A stretch of DNA of 40,579 nt from Streptomyces oceani (GTDB taxonomy: Bacteria; Actinomycetota; Actinomycetes; Streptomycetales; Streptomycetaceae): positions 1 through 40,579 of the forward strand of contig NZ_LJGU01000141.1 in the NCBI RefSeq assembly GCF_001751245.1, written 5' to 3'. Of this stretch, positions 1 through 7,127 are shown one piece after another; position 1 is the stretch's first letter, and every line of letters begins with the position of its first letter. Below the pieces are notes generated by a model. That model made no database searches. It had not been told where the DNA came from and saw only the letters and a list, made by a program, of their open reading frames with translations. Both the position numbers and the translations under genes were made by a program.

Positions 1-133
1 GCTGGGCTGGCGGTCCGCTCCGGGGCAGCGGTTCCGCGTCCGTGGATGGGCGGGTGCGGGATCACGGATGCGGCGGGCGGGAAGTCCGTAGGGGCCACCC
101 GCCCGTCCGCTCGCTGCCTGACCGCCCGCCTGT

Positions 134-175
134 CCGCCGTCGCGCGCCCGCCGTCGCGCGCCCGCCGTCTCGCGC
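134..175. repeat. Three 14-bp tandem repeats downstream of the kynurenine operon
   Basis: Three head-to-tail copies of CCGCCGTCGCGCGC occur; the third has one change (CG to CT). They lie in the 212 bp before the hydrolase stop, on the 3' side of the kynurenine operon. I see no convincing gene in positions 1-212 and no clean terminator hairpin. The repeat is simple and GC-rich, so it may be replication slippage with no function. Confidence 0.6.
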
Positions 176-212
176 GTGCCCCTGTGCGCTCGTGTCTACG
201 GTCCCGTACGGC

Positions 213-1034
213 TCAGGGCTCGACCTTCGGCAGGGTCGCCGCGAGCGCCTCGAACGCCGGGGTGTTGGGCGTCAGCGGCGCGAAGTGCCCGCAGGGCTGC
301 AGATGCAGCCGGGCGCCCCAGTCGCTGGCGTACCGGCGGGAAAGTTCCACCGGAACGTCCTCGTCCCCCGTGCCGTGCAGGATCTCCACCGGAACCCGGG
401 GCATCAGTTTCATCGGATCGGCCGCCCGCAGCCGCTCCGTGAAGTCCTCACCCTCGCCCGCGCCGTCCGCGCTCCCCAGGAACTCCTGCACCGCCCCGCC
501 GCTCAGCCGCAGTTCGTGCGCCCGCGCCAGGTCCGCTACCGGTGCCACCGCGAGGACGCGGGCGCTGGCCGCCCGTTCCCGCGTCGCCGCCGCCCACAGG
601 GCGAGTTGGCCGCCCGCCGAATGACCGAGCAGCACCTGTGGTGGTGCGCCCAGCCGGTCGAGCGCCGCGTCGACGTCCTGTGCGGTACGCGGCCAGCCGC
701 CGCCACCGCCGACCCGTCGGTACTCCACCAGCTCCACCTGGTATCCGCGCGCGGCCAGCGCCGCGGCGAACGGCGCGAGGTGCCGGCGGTCGTACGCCTC
801 GCGCCAGAAACCGCCGTGCAGCACGCTGACCCGCACGCCCGACTGGCCCGCCGCCCCGGACTGGCCCGTGGCCCCCGACTGGCCCGCCGCCCCGGACTGA
901 CCAGGCCGGCGCACCGGCTCGTACACGTCGATCACCTGCGCCGGGTGTTCGCCGTACGCCATGGTGCGGGCCGGCGGGACGTACGCCGCGGCGGTCCGCC
1001 CGAACAGCGCCGCCGCCTCCGTCTCGCTACTCAC
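213..1034 (-). CDS. Alpha/beta hydrolase, probable kynurenine formamidase
   Basis: A 273-aa alpha/beta hydrolase. It has an HGGFWR oxyanion-type motif near residue 74, a GHSAGG nucleophile elbow near 137 and a late HGTGDEDVPVE segment supplying the acid, with a C-terminal CGHF histidine. Context supplies the function: it is the third gene of an operon with tryptophan 2,3-dioxygenase and kynureninase, and N-formylkynurenine hydrolysis is the step between them. The GTG start overlaps the kynureninase stop by 4 bp (GTGA), which implies translational coupling. An unusual stretch of four GQSGA-like pentapeptides lies at about residues 44-66 between the N-terminal strand and the HGG motif; it looks like a lineage-specific flexible insertion. 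The family assignment is solid. The formamidase activity is inferred from the neighbours. Confidence 0.85.
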   Translation of the reverse strand: MSSETEAAALFGRTAAAYVPPARTMAYGEHPAQVIDVYEPVRRPGQSGAAGQSGATGQSGAAGQSGVRVSVLHGGFWREAYDRRHLAPFAAALAARGYQVELVEYRRVGGGGGWPRTAQDVDAALDRLGAPPQVLLGHSAGGQLALWAAATRERAASARVLAVAPVADLARAHELRLSGGAVQEFLGSADGAGEGEDFTERLRAADPMKLMPRVPVEILHGTGDEDVPVELSRRYASDWGARLHLQPCGHFAPLTPNTPAFEALAATLPKVEP

Positions 1035-2386
1035 GCCACCACCTCCCCCAGCACGCGAGCCGCGTGCGCCACGTCCGCGAACGAGGTGTAGAGCGGGGTG
1101 AGGCCGAAACGCAGCGCGTCCGGCTGCCGGAAGTCACCGACCACCTCCCGCGCGATCAGCGCCTCCATCACCTCGCCCGCGCCGGCGCACCGCAGCGTGA
1201 CCTGACTGCCGCGCTCCCCGTGCGCGCCGGGCGTCAGGCTTTCCACCCGCCCCGCGGGGACGTACGCGGCCACGCAGCGCAGGAAGAAGTCGCTCAGCGC
1301 CAGGCTCTTGGCGCGCACCTCGGCCAGCTCGACACCGTCCCAGACCGTCAGCGCCTCCTCGAGCGCGAGCAGCGAGAGGATGTCCGGGGTGCCCACCCGA
1401 CCGCGCGCCGCGCCGTCCGCCGGGACGTAGTCCGCCGCCATCGCGAACGGCTCGGCATGTGAGTTCCAACCGGGCAGCGGGGAGTCGAAGCGGGACCGCA
1501 GCTCCTCGCGCACGTACAGGAAAGCGGGCGCGCCGGGGCCGCCGTTGAGGTACTTGTAGGTGCAGCCGACGGCGAAGTCGACCTCGTGCGCGTCCAGTTC
1601 CACGGGCAGCGCGCCGGCGCTGTGGCACAGGTCCCAGACGACCCGGGCGCCCCGTTGATGTGCCGTGGCGGTCGTACCCGGCAGGTCGTGCAGCCGGCCG
1701 GTGCGGTAGTCGACGTGGTTCACCAGCACGACGGCGGTGCGCGGACCGATCGCCTCGCGCAACTCGGGGGCGGGGACGGGGCGTAGCGTGCAGCCGGTGA
1801 GTCGGGCGGCGGAGGCCGCGATGTAGCCGTCAGTGGGGAAGGTAGCCGCGTCGACCAGCAGCTCGTCCCGGCCCGGAGCGTCCTGCTGGGCGATCCGGAC
1901 GGCGGCGACGACCGCCTTGAAGACGTTCACGCTGGTCGAGTCGCCGACCACGACACGGCCCGGACCGGCGCCGACGAGCGGGGCGATCCGATCGCCCACC
2001 CGCTCCGGCGCGGTCCACCAGCCCGACTCGCTCCAGGACCGGATGCGCAGCCGCCCCCACTCGCGGGTCACGACCTCGTGCAGCCGGCCCGGGACCGTAC
2101 GGGGCAGCGCCCCGAGCGAGTTGCCGTCGAGGTAGACAGGGCGGGGCGTACGAGGCGGGGCTACCGCGTGCGCTTCGGGAGGGGCGAGCGGGGGCGCGCC
2201 GTCCAGCACGAACTCCGCGCGCTTCGCGGCGAGTACGTCGTCCGCGTCCAGCCGGGCGGCCTCCGAGAGCGGCTCCTCGGCCCGCGGGGCGGCGCCGAAC
2301 TGGGCGGGCTCGGTGGGTTCGGCGGGCTCGGTGGGTTCGGGTCGCCCGTGGTGACCGGGGCCACGGGACTCCGTACGCTCAGACAT
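1031..2386 (-). CDS. kynU: Kynureninase
   Basis: A 451-aa PLP-dependent enzyme that cleaves L-kynurenine to anthranilate and alanine (or 3-hydroxykynurenine to 3-hydroxyanthranilate). The kynureninase signature YKYLNGGPGAP carries the PLP-binding lysine, preceded by the WDLCHSAGALPVELD and VDFAVGC segments. An N-terminal extension of about 60 residues precedes the usual family start. It contains two exact EPTEPA repeats encoded by a perfect 18-bp duplication at 2303-2338 and is probably disordered. The ATG overlaps the dioxygenase stop by 8 bp, and the hydrolase gene follows with a 4-bp overlap, so the three enzymes are made from one message. A later start near LDADDVLAAK is possible if the extension is not translated. 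Confidence 0.93.
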   Translation of the reverse strand: MSERTESRGPGHHGRPEPTEPAEPTEPAQFGAAPRAEEPLSEAARLDADDVLAAKRAEFVLDGAPPLAPPEAHAVAPPRTPRPVYLDGNSLGALPRTVPGRLHEVVTREWGRLRIRSWSESGWWTAPERVGDRIAPLVGAGPGRVVVGDSTSVNVFKAVVAAVRIAQQDAPGRDELLVDAATFPTDGYIAASAARLTGCTLRPVPAPELREAIGPRTAVVLVNHVDYRTGRLHDLPGTTATAHQRGARVVWDLCHSAGALPVELDAHEVDFAVGCTYKYLNGGPGAPAFLYVREELRSRFDSPLPGWNSHAEPFAMAADYVPADGAARGRVGTPDILSLLALEEALTVWDGVELAEVRAKSLALSDFFLRCVAAYVPAGRVESLTPGAHGERGSQVTLRCAGAGEVMEALIAREVVGDFRQPDALRFGLTPLYTSFADVAHAARVLGEVVA

Positions 2387-3248
2387 GGCTGCGCGCCGTC
2401 CACAGCTCGGGGAAGACCTGCTTCGTCGCCCGCTTCTCCAGCCAGGCGACCCCGGCCGAACCGCCGGTGCCGGTCTTGCTGCCCATCGCGCGTCGGGTGG
2501 CGGCGAGGTGGTCGTTCCGCCAGCGCCACACCAGTTCCGCGACCTCGGTCAGCGCCTCTCCGAGCCGCACGACTTCGGCGTCTCCGGCGCCGGTGGCGCC
2601 CGCGGTTCCGTACGCCGCCGACTCCGTGCCGTACGCCCGCACCCATACGGCCTCCACCGCGGCCGAGGGCTCGTACCGCCGCGTCAGGTCCCGCTCCAGG
2701 GCCTCGGCCGGGATGTCCTCGCCGCGTCGGGCCAGGAAGCGCAGCACCTCGTCGTACAGGCTCGGCTGGTGCAGGGCTTTCTCCAACTCGGCGTGCACAC
2801 GTGGCGCGCCCCGGTGCGGCACGAGCATGGACGCCGACTTCTCCCCGAGCAGGAACTCCAGCCGCCGGTACATGGCCGACTGGAAACCGGAACCCTCGCC
2901 GAGAGCGGAGCGGTAGGAGTTGAACTGCGCCGGGGTGAGGTGCGCGAGCGGCTGCCAGGAGGCGTTCAACGACTCCAGTTCGTACGTCGACCGCTTCAAC
3001 GCGGCCAGTGCCGCCGGCAGGTCGTCCCTGCGCAGCGACTCGGCGGCGGTCTCCCACTCGTGCACGATCACGGTGAACCACAGCTCCATCACCTGGGTGG
3101 TGACGAGGAAGACCATCTCTCCCGGATCGTCGGAGAGCGGGTGCTGCAGATGTGTGAGGACATCCGCCTGTACGTAGTCCTCGTACGGAGTGGTGCCGGC
3201 GAAGTCGAGGTTCGGGGTTTCCGAATCCGTGCCTTCGGGCTGTGCCAT
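2379..3248 (-). CDS. kynA: Tryptophan 2,3-dioxygenase
   Basis: A 289-aa haem dioxygenase that opens the indole ring of tryptophan to give N-formylkynurenine, the entry step of the kynurenine pathway. Family landmarks are the YEDYVQADVLTHLQ start, the TQVMELWF helix, the SAMYRRLEFLLGEK segment and the C-terminal GSKTGTGGSAGVAWLEK region that closes on the substrate. The length fits bacterial enzymes (about 280-290 aa). I chose the ATG at 3248 because GAGGGAG lies six bases upstream; an in-frame reading from 3347 would add 33 low-complexity residues. It is the first gene of the kyn operon. A perfect 11-bp inverted repeat lies 31-70 bp upstream of the start. Confidence 0.92.
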   Translation of the reverse strand: MAQPEGTDSETPNLDFAGTTPYEDYVQADVLTHLQHPLSDDPGEMVFLVTTQVMELWFTVIVHEWETAAESLRRDDLPAALAALKRSTYELESLNASWQPLAHLTPAQFNSYRSALGEGSGFQSAMYRRLEFLLGEKSASMLVPHRGAPRVHAELEKALHQPSLYDEVLRFLARRGEDIPAEALERDLTRRYEPSAAVEAVWVRAYGTESAAYGTAGATGAGDAEVVRLGEALTEVAELVWRWRNDHLAATRRAMGSKTGTGGSAGVAWLEKRATKQVFPELWTARSHV

Positions 3249-3278
3249 GGTGACTCCCTCATTGCTCCGCCCGGGATC

Positions 3279-3318
3279 GCCGGGCCCTGTCCTGTGATGG
3301 TCTTGGTCAGGGCCCGGC
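3279..3318 (-). promoter_or_regulatory. Perfect 11-bp inverted repeat upstream of kynA
   Basis: GCCGGGCCCTG at 3279-3289 pairs exactly with CAGGGCCCGGC at 3308-3318 across an 18-nt loop. It lies between the DUF3151 stop and the kynA ribosome binding site, ending 31 bp before the kynA ATG. It could be a leader hairpin or a regulator site controlling the tryptophan-degradation operon. No T-run follows it. The rest of 3249-3482 shows nothing I can assign. Confidence 0.45.
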
Positions 3319-3482
3319 GAGGCAAGGGGACCAGGTGCCGGCCGCATCAGCGGGTCTCGGTCAGGCCGGTCGACGCAGCCCGGTTCAAGCGGGGCCGGCG
3401 CGCTCAGGCCGTTCAGGGTGCCCGGGGCGTCCAGGTCGCTGAGGACCCCCGGGGCGCCCAGCCCGGCTCAGGAGCGGGTGGC

Positions 3483-3896
3483 TCAGGACAGCGTTGCGGC
3501 GGCGGTGGGCGAACTCTCCTTCAGGAAGGTGCTGCAACGCTCGTGCTCCTCCCGCTCGCCAATCGAGTCGGCCGCGCGCGCGAGTGCGTGCAGCGCCCGC
3601 AGGAAGCCTCGATTCGGCTCGTGCTCGAACGGCACCGGGCCGTGCCCCTTCCAGCCGCTACGGCGCAGCGCGTCCAGGCCACGGTGGTATCCGGTGCGCG
3701 CGTAGGCGTACGACTCCACGACGCGTCCGCCCTCGAAGGCGTCATCAGCCAGCTGCGCCCAGGCGAGCGAGGAGGTCGGGTAGCGCGCGGCCACCTCGGA
3801 GGGAGCGGTGCCGGAGGCGAGCAGCTCGCGCGGCTCCGGGTCGTCGGGGAGGTGAGTCGGGGGCGGACCCTCGAGCAGGTTCTCGTGAATTGCCAT
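3483..3896 (-). CDS. DUF3151 family protein
   Basis: A 137-aa cytosolic protein of unknown function, matching the actinobacterial DUF3151 family in length and pattern: MAIHENLLEGPPPTHLP start, EVAARYPTSSLAWAQLAD, YAYARTGYHRGLDALRR and the GHGPVPFEHEPNRGFLR core. The pattern suggests a small all-helical, TPR-like fold. It follows fba on the same strand, a neighbourhood I recall from other Streptomyces. No Shine-Dalgarno is well placed: GGAAG is only two bases from the ATG. CAAACT seven bases upstream is a poor TAnnnT match, so the gene could be leaderless or read from fba. The role is unknown. Confidence 0.85.
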   Translation of the reverse strand: MAIHENLLEGPPPTHLPDDPEPRELLASGTAPSEVAARYPTSSLAWAQLADDAFEGGRVVESYAYARTGYHRGLDALRRSGWKGHGPVPFEHEPNRGFLRALHALARAADSIGEREEHERCSTFLKESSPTAAATLS

Positions 3897-4016
3897 GTCT
3901 TCCAGTTTGCCTCGTTCGCGCGGCGGGAGGACGGGCAGCCCGGGCGACGGCCGTGCCGGACGGGCGCGGAGGGCGGCGGGTGCGGCAGGCGAACCGGCCG
4001 CGGCACGCGAAACCGA

Positions 4017-4058
4017 CCGTGGCCCCGTACGGCCACTGGGGCTGGTACAGGGCCACGG
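4017..4058 (-). terminator. Hairpin downstream of fba
   Basis: CCGTGGCCC (4017-4025) pairs perfectly with GGGCCACGG (4050-4058), and a smaller GGCC/GGCC element lies in the loop. It begins 8 bp past the fba stop on the minus strand. There is no U-tract, which is common for Streptomyces terminators. It would separate fba from the DUF3151 gene. Confidence 0.5.
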
Positions 4059-4066
4059 GTTGGCGG

Positions 4067-5089
4067 TCAGGGCAGCCGGGTGCCGGTGGAGCGCAGGTTC
4101 GCGCATGCCTGCTGCACCCGCTCGGCCATGCCCTTCTCGGCAGCCTTGCCCCAGCTGCGCGGGTCGTAGACCTTCTTGTTCCCGACCTCGTCGTCGACCT
4201 TGAGCACGCCGTCGTAGTTCCGGAACATGTGGTCCGCGACGGGCCGGGTGAAGGCGTACTGCGTGTCCGTGTCCAGGTTCATCTTCACCACGCCGTTCTC
4301 CAGCGCGGTGGCGATCTCCTGCTCGGTGGAGCCGGAGCCGCCGTGGAAGACGAAGTCGAACGGCGCCTGCTTGCCGTACTTCGCCGCCACGCCCTCCTGC
4401 AGGTCCTTCAGCAGCTCCGGACGCAGGACGACGTTGCCCGGCTTGTAGACACCGTGCACGTTGCCGAAGGACGCGGCCAGCAGGTAGCGGCCACGCTCGC
4501 CCAGGCCCAGCGCCTCGGCCGTACGCAGCGCGTCGTCGACGGTGGTGTACAGCTCGTCGTTGATCTCGTGGGTGACACCGTCCTCCTCGCCGCCGGTCGG
4601 GGTGATCTCCACCTCGAGCACGATCTTCGCGGCGGCGGCGTCGGCCAGCAGCCGCTCGCCGATCTCCAGGTTGTCCTTGAGTGTCTCGGCCGAGCCATCC
4701 CACATGTGGGACTGGAACAGCGGGTCCCGTCCGGCGCTGACCCGCTCCCGGGAGACCTCGAGCAGCGGACGTACGTAGCCGTCCAGCTTGTCCTTCGGGC
4801 AGTGGTCGGTGTGCAGGGCGATGTTGACCGGGTACTTCCGGGCGACGATGTGGGCGAACTCGGCCAGCGCGACCGCGCCGCTCACCATGTCCTTGCTGTA
4901 CTGGCCGCCCAGGAACTCCGCGCCACCGGTGGAGATCTGGATGATGCCGTCGCTCTCCGCATCGGCGAATCCGCGCAGGGCGGCGTGCAGCGTCTGCGTC
5001 GAGGTGACGTTGATGGCCGGATAGGCGAACTTGCCTGCTTTCGCCCGGTCGAGCATCTCGTTGTAGACCTCGGGGGTTGCGATGGGCAT
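4067..5089 (-). CDS. fba: Class II fructose-bisphosphate aldolase
   Basis: A 340-aa zinc-dependent aldolase that interconverts fructose 1,6-bisphosphate with dihydroxyacetone phosphate and glyceraldehyde 3-phosphate in glycolysis and gluconeogenesis. Seen: the ALHTDHCPKD zinc/catalytic segment, the EVEITPTGGEEDGV loop, ASFGNVHGVYKPGN, FHGGSGS and NLDTDTQYAF, all class II hallmarks. The ATG at 5089 is preceded by AAGGAG at good spacing; 19 further in-frame residues upstream do not resemble the family. Upstream lies a 328-bp gap holding a parS site and a duplicated 11-mer. Downstream is a hairpin followed by DUF3151. Confidence 0.97.
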   Translation of the reverse strand: MPIATPEVYNEMLDRAKAGKFAYPAINVTSTQTLHAALRGFADAESDGIIQISTGGAEFLGGQYSKDMVSGAVALAEFAHIVARKYPVNIALHTDHCPKDKLDGYVRPLLEVSRERVSAGRDPLFQSHMWDGSAETLKDNLEIGERLLADAAAAKIVLEVEITPTGGEEDGVTHEINDELYTTVDDALRTAEALGLGERGRYLLAASFGNVHGVYKPGNVVLRPELLKDLQEGVAAKYGKQAPFDFVFHGGSGSTEQEIATALENGVVKMNLDTDTQYAFTRPVADHMFRNYDGVLKVDDEVGNKKVYDPRSWGKAAEKGMAERVQQACANLRSTGTRLP

Positions 5090-5232
5090 CTGTTCGCTCC
5101 TTGTGAAGTGACGGTCAGCTGGGCCTGGCTCGAGGTCGTCCAGCACGTCCCGCCCAGTGGCGTGGACCGCGTGAGGTCCAGACGGAATCCGGACAGTCCC
5201 TCGGGTGCGACGTCATCGTCCTCACCATCTTC

Positions 5233-5262
5233 CCAGACGGGCGCGAATGCTCCAGACGGGCG
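5233..5262. repeat. Direct repeat CCAGACGGGCG upstream of fba
   Basis: Two identical 11-mers (5233-5243 and 5252-5262) start 19 bp apart; the second ends 2 bp before the parS site. They sit about 145-175 bp upstream of the fba start. They could be a binding site for a regulator of fba or an accessory element beside parS. I know of no protein that recognises this motif. Confidence 0.6.
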
Positions 5263-5264
5263 TA

Positions 5265-5278
5265 GTTTCACGTGAAAC
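5265..5278. other. parS: parS centromere site (ParB binding)
   Basis: GTTTCACGTGAAAC is a perfect 14-bp palindrome identical to the parS consensus bound by Streptomyces ParB. In Streptomyces, parS copies cluster in a few hundred kilobases around oriC, many of them between genes. This copy lies in the 328-bp gap between pyrE and fba (5090-5417), about 175 bp upstream of the fba start. I found no other complete copy in the window. Nothing else in the gap resembles a gene. Confidence 0.93.
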
Positions 5279-5417
5279 CGCATACACGCAGCGTGTCCGT
5301 TGAGGGTGTCACCACGCCACGCGGACCGCTCGCCCAACGCCGTCGCCGCGCCGGGTAGTTGCTCCGCGTGGCGAGACGGTACGGAGCGCCGCCCCGCCGG
5401 CCGCGTGCCCCGTACGC

Positions 5418-6065
5418 TCAGTCGAGTCCGATGTCGGCCAGGTCGTACGGATAGACGTACGGCAGGCCGGCCGCACGGATGGCCTCGGTGGCTGACCGCT
5501 CCACGATCGTGGCCACCGCGACCACCTCCGCACCCGCCTCCCGGGCCGCCTCGACAGCGGTCAGGGGCGAGTTGCCGGTGGTGGTGGTGTCCTCCACGAT
5601 GAGCACCCGACGTCCCGCGATGTCCGGTCCCTCGATGCGTTGTTGCAGGCCGTGTGCCTTGCCGGCCTTCCGCACGACGAACGCGTCCAGCCGTTGCCCG
5701 CGCGCCGCGGCGGCGTGCAGCATGGCGCTGGCCACCGGGTCCGCGCCGAGAGTCAGGCCGCCCACCGCCGCGTAGTCCAGGTCCGCCGTGGCGTCCAGCA
5801 TGACCTGGCCGACCAGTGGCGCCGACGCCCCGTCCAGGGTGACGCGGCGCAGGTCGATGTAGAAGTCCGCCTCGGCGCCCGAGGACAGCGTCACCCGGCC
5901 GTGGACCACGGCCTTGTCCTTGATCTGCCGCAGGAGTTCCGCCCGTGCCGGGCTCGGATCGACGCCGCCCTGGTCGCCGCCGGTGGTGCTCGTGTCGCCC
6001 GCGCCGTTCGTGTCGTCCGGGTAGTTCGTACTGCTCATGTCGCCTGTGCCCGCTGTGCCGCTCAT
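5418..6065 (-). CDS. pyrE: Orotate phosphoribosyltransferase
   Basis: A 215-aa enzyme of de novo pyrimidine synthesis that joins orotate and PRPP to give OMP. The PRPP-binding motif RVLIVEDTTTTGNS is intact near residue 153. FYIDLRRVTLDG, GGLTLGADPVASAM and FVVRKAGKAHGL match the family. The first 35 or so residues (Ser/Thr/Asp/Gly-rich) form a non-conserved extension. I chose the ATG at 6065 because TAGGCT sits exactly seven bases upstream and no Shine-Dalgarno is visible, which is the arrangement of a leaderless message. A second ATG nine codons later (6038) sits in a near-duplicate GACATGAGC context and remains possible. Confidence 0.93.
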   Translation of the reverse strand: MSGTAGTGDMSSTNYPDDTNGAGDTSTTGGDQGGVDPSPARAELLRQIKDKAVVHGRVTLSSGAEADFYIDLRRVTLDGASAPLVGQVMLDATADLDYAAVGGLTLGADPVASAMLHAAAARGQRLDAFVVRKAGKAHGLQQRIEGPDIAGRRVLIVEDTTTTGNSPLTAVEAAREAGAEVVAVATIVERSATEAIRAAGLPYVYPYDLADIGLD

Positions 6066-6072
6066 GTCGCCG

Positions 6073-6078
6073 AGCCTA
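6073..6078 (-). promoter_or_regulatory. Leaderless -10 element for pyrE
   Basis: TAGGCT on the minus strand with a 7-nt spacer to the pyrE ATG. This fits the TAnnnT plus 6-7 nt pattern of leaderless Streptomyces transcripts. No clear -35 box is seen. Confidence 0.6.
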
Positions 6079-6179
6079 TGCCAGCGACCGGTGCCGCGCC
6101 GGTGCGGCCTCGCCTGGCCGGTCAGTGGACCGCCGCCACGAGCATCGCCCGCGCGCATCCGCCGCAGGTCCGTTGACCG

Positions 6180-6995
6180 TCAACCGGCGTGCTGCCAGGT
6201 CCAGGTGGTCGAGACCTCCAGCGGCTCGATCGGGGTGACGAAACGGGGCAGCGTGTTGAGACCGTTGGGCGGCCCGGACTGCGGCTCGACGCACACGGCC
6301 TCCGGCTGCTGGTCGTAGATCACCGCCCACTCGGCGCGGCTCGCGATGTGCAGCCGCAGCTCGTCGGGCCAGTCCAGCGTGACATCGACGCCGTCCGGCA
6401 TGCCGAAGCAGTCGTCCCACGGGCCGGGCCGCGGGTCGATGCGGTTGCCCGTGGGCAACTGGTCCGCTCCGCGCTCCTCCTGCCACTCCGGTGCGAAATC
6501 GATACGGACGTCCTGCCCGCCGTTGTCCAGATTCCGCCGGAACCACGGGTGCCAACCCGCCTGTGCCGGAAACGAGTCGCCACGCGTCTCCACCCCGAGC
6601 GTCAGCGTCAGCCCGCCGCCGTCCTCCGCCAGCTCGACGAGCTGGGTCACCCGGCCGTCCCAGGGCCACGGGTCCGTGAGGTCGAAGGTGAACGCCGCAC
6701 TGCGGTCGTCGACCTGGTTGGTCCGCCAGCCGCCGTTGCGGGCCGTGCCGTGCAGGGCGTGTTCCCGGTTGGTGACGGGTAGCTGGAAGACCTCACCGCC
6801 GTTGCGGAACCGCCCGTGGTCCGTACGCCCGCACCACGGCGCCATGACGAAGGAGCCGTACTGCTCGCCCTGCCGCAGCAGTTCCGTACCCCTGGTCAGC
6901 AGCGAGGTGAGTCGGCACCCGTCCTGGGGGGCGATGGTCAGCTCGGCGTCGGCGGCGCGCAGCGTGACGCTCTCGGTGGGGGAGTGACGATTCAT
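6180..6995 (-). CDS. Aldose 1-epimerase family protein
   Basis: A 271-aa galactose-mutarotase-like beta-sandwich protein. Such enzymes interconvert alpha and beta anomers of aldoses; distant members act on hexose 6-phosphates. Supporting segments are GSFVMAPWCGRTDHGRF (the conserved NPWPNR-like loop), REHALHGTARN with the catalytic-type histidine, the AGWHPWFRR segment with a second histidine, and a late VCVEPQSGPPNGLN holding the catalytic glutamate. The length is normal for the short aldose epimerase group. The start is supported by TAAGGT six bases upstream of the ATG with no Shine-Dalgarno. It lies between pyrE and the SRPBCC gene, each apparently with its own promoter. The sugar substrate is not known. 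Confidence 0.9.
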   Translation of the reverse strand: MNRHSPTESVTLRAADAELTIAPQDGCRLTSLLTRGTELLRQGEQYGSFVMAPWCGRTDHGRFRNGGEVFQLPVTNREHALHGTARNGGWRTNQVDDRSAAFTFDLTDPWPWDGRVTQLVELAEDGGGLTLTLGVETRGDSFPAQAGWHPWFRRNLDNGGQDVRIDFAPEWQEERGADQLPTGNRIDPRPGPWDDCFGMPDGVDVTLDWPDELRLHIASRAEWAVIYDQQPEAVCVEPQSGPPNGLNTLPRFVTPIEPLEVSTTWTWQHAG

Positions 6996-7001
6996 ACGGC
7001 G

Positions 7002-7007
7002 ACCTTA
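7002..7007 (-). promoter_or_regulatory. Leaderless -10 element for the aldose epimerase gene
   Basis: TAAGGT on the minus strand, six bases before the ATG at 6995. No ribosome binding site is present in the interval, so a leaderless message is likely. Confidence 0.55.
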
Positions 7008-7097
7008 GACGAGTCGGTACAGCGGACGAACGCCCGGTCGGGCGAGGGCGCGTGGACGCTGGCAGAAGGTGGCTGGCGGGTTGCCGGAGGTGTCCGC

Positions 7098-7117
7098 CGG
7101 TCGTCGGGCGCCGACCG
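7098..7117 (-). terminator. Hairpin after the SRPBCC gene
   Basis: CGGTCG (7098-7103) pairs with CGACCG (7112-7117) across an 8-nt loop. It begins 10 bp downstream of the SRPBCC stop on the minus strand. It is short and has no U-tract, so it is only a candidate terminator. Confidence 0.35.
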
Positions 7118-7127
7118 ATACGGCCGG

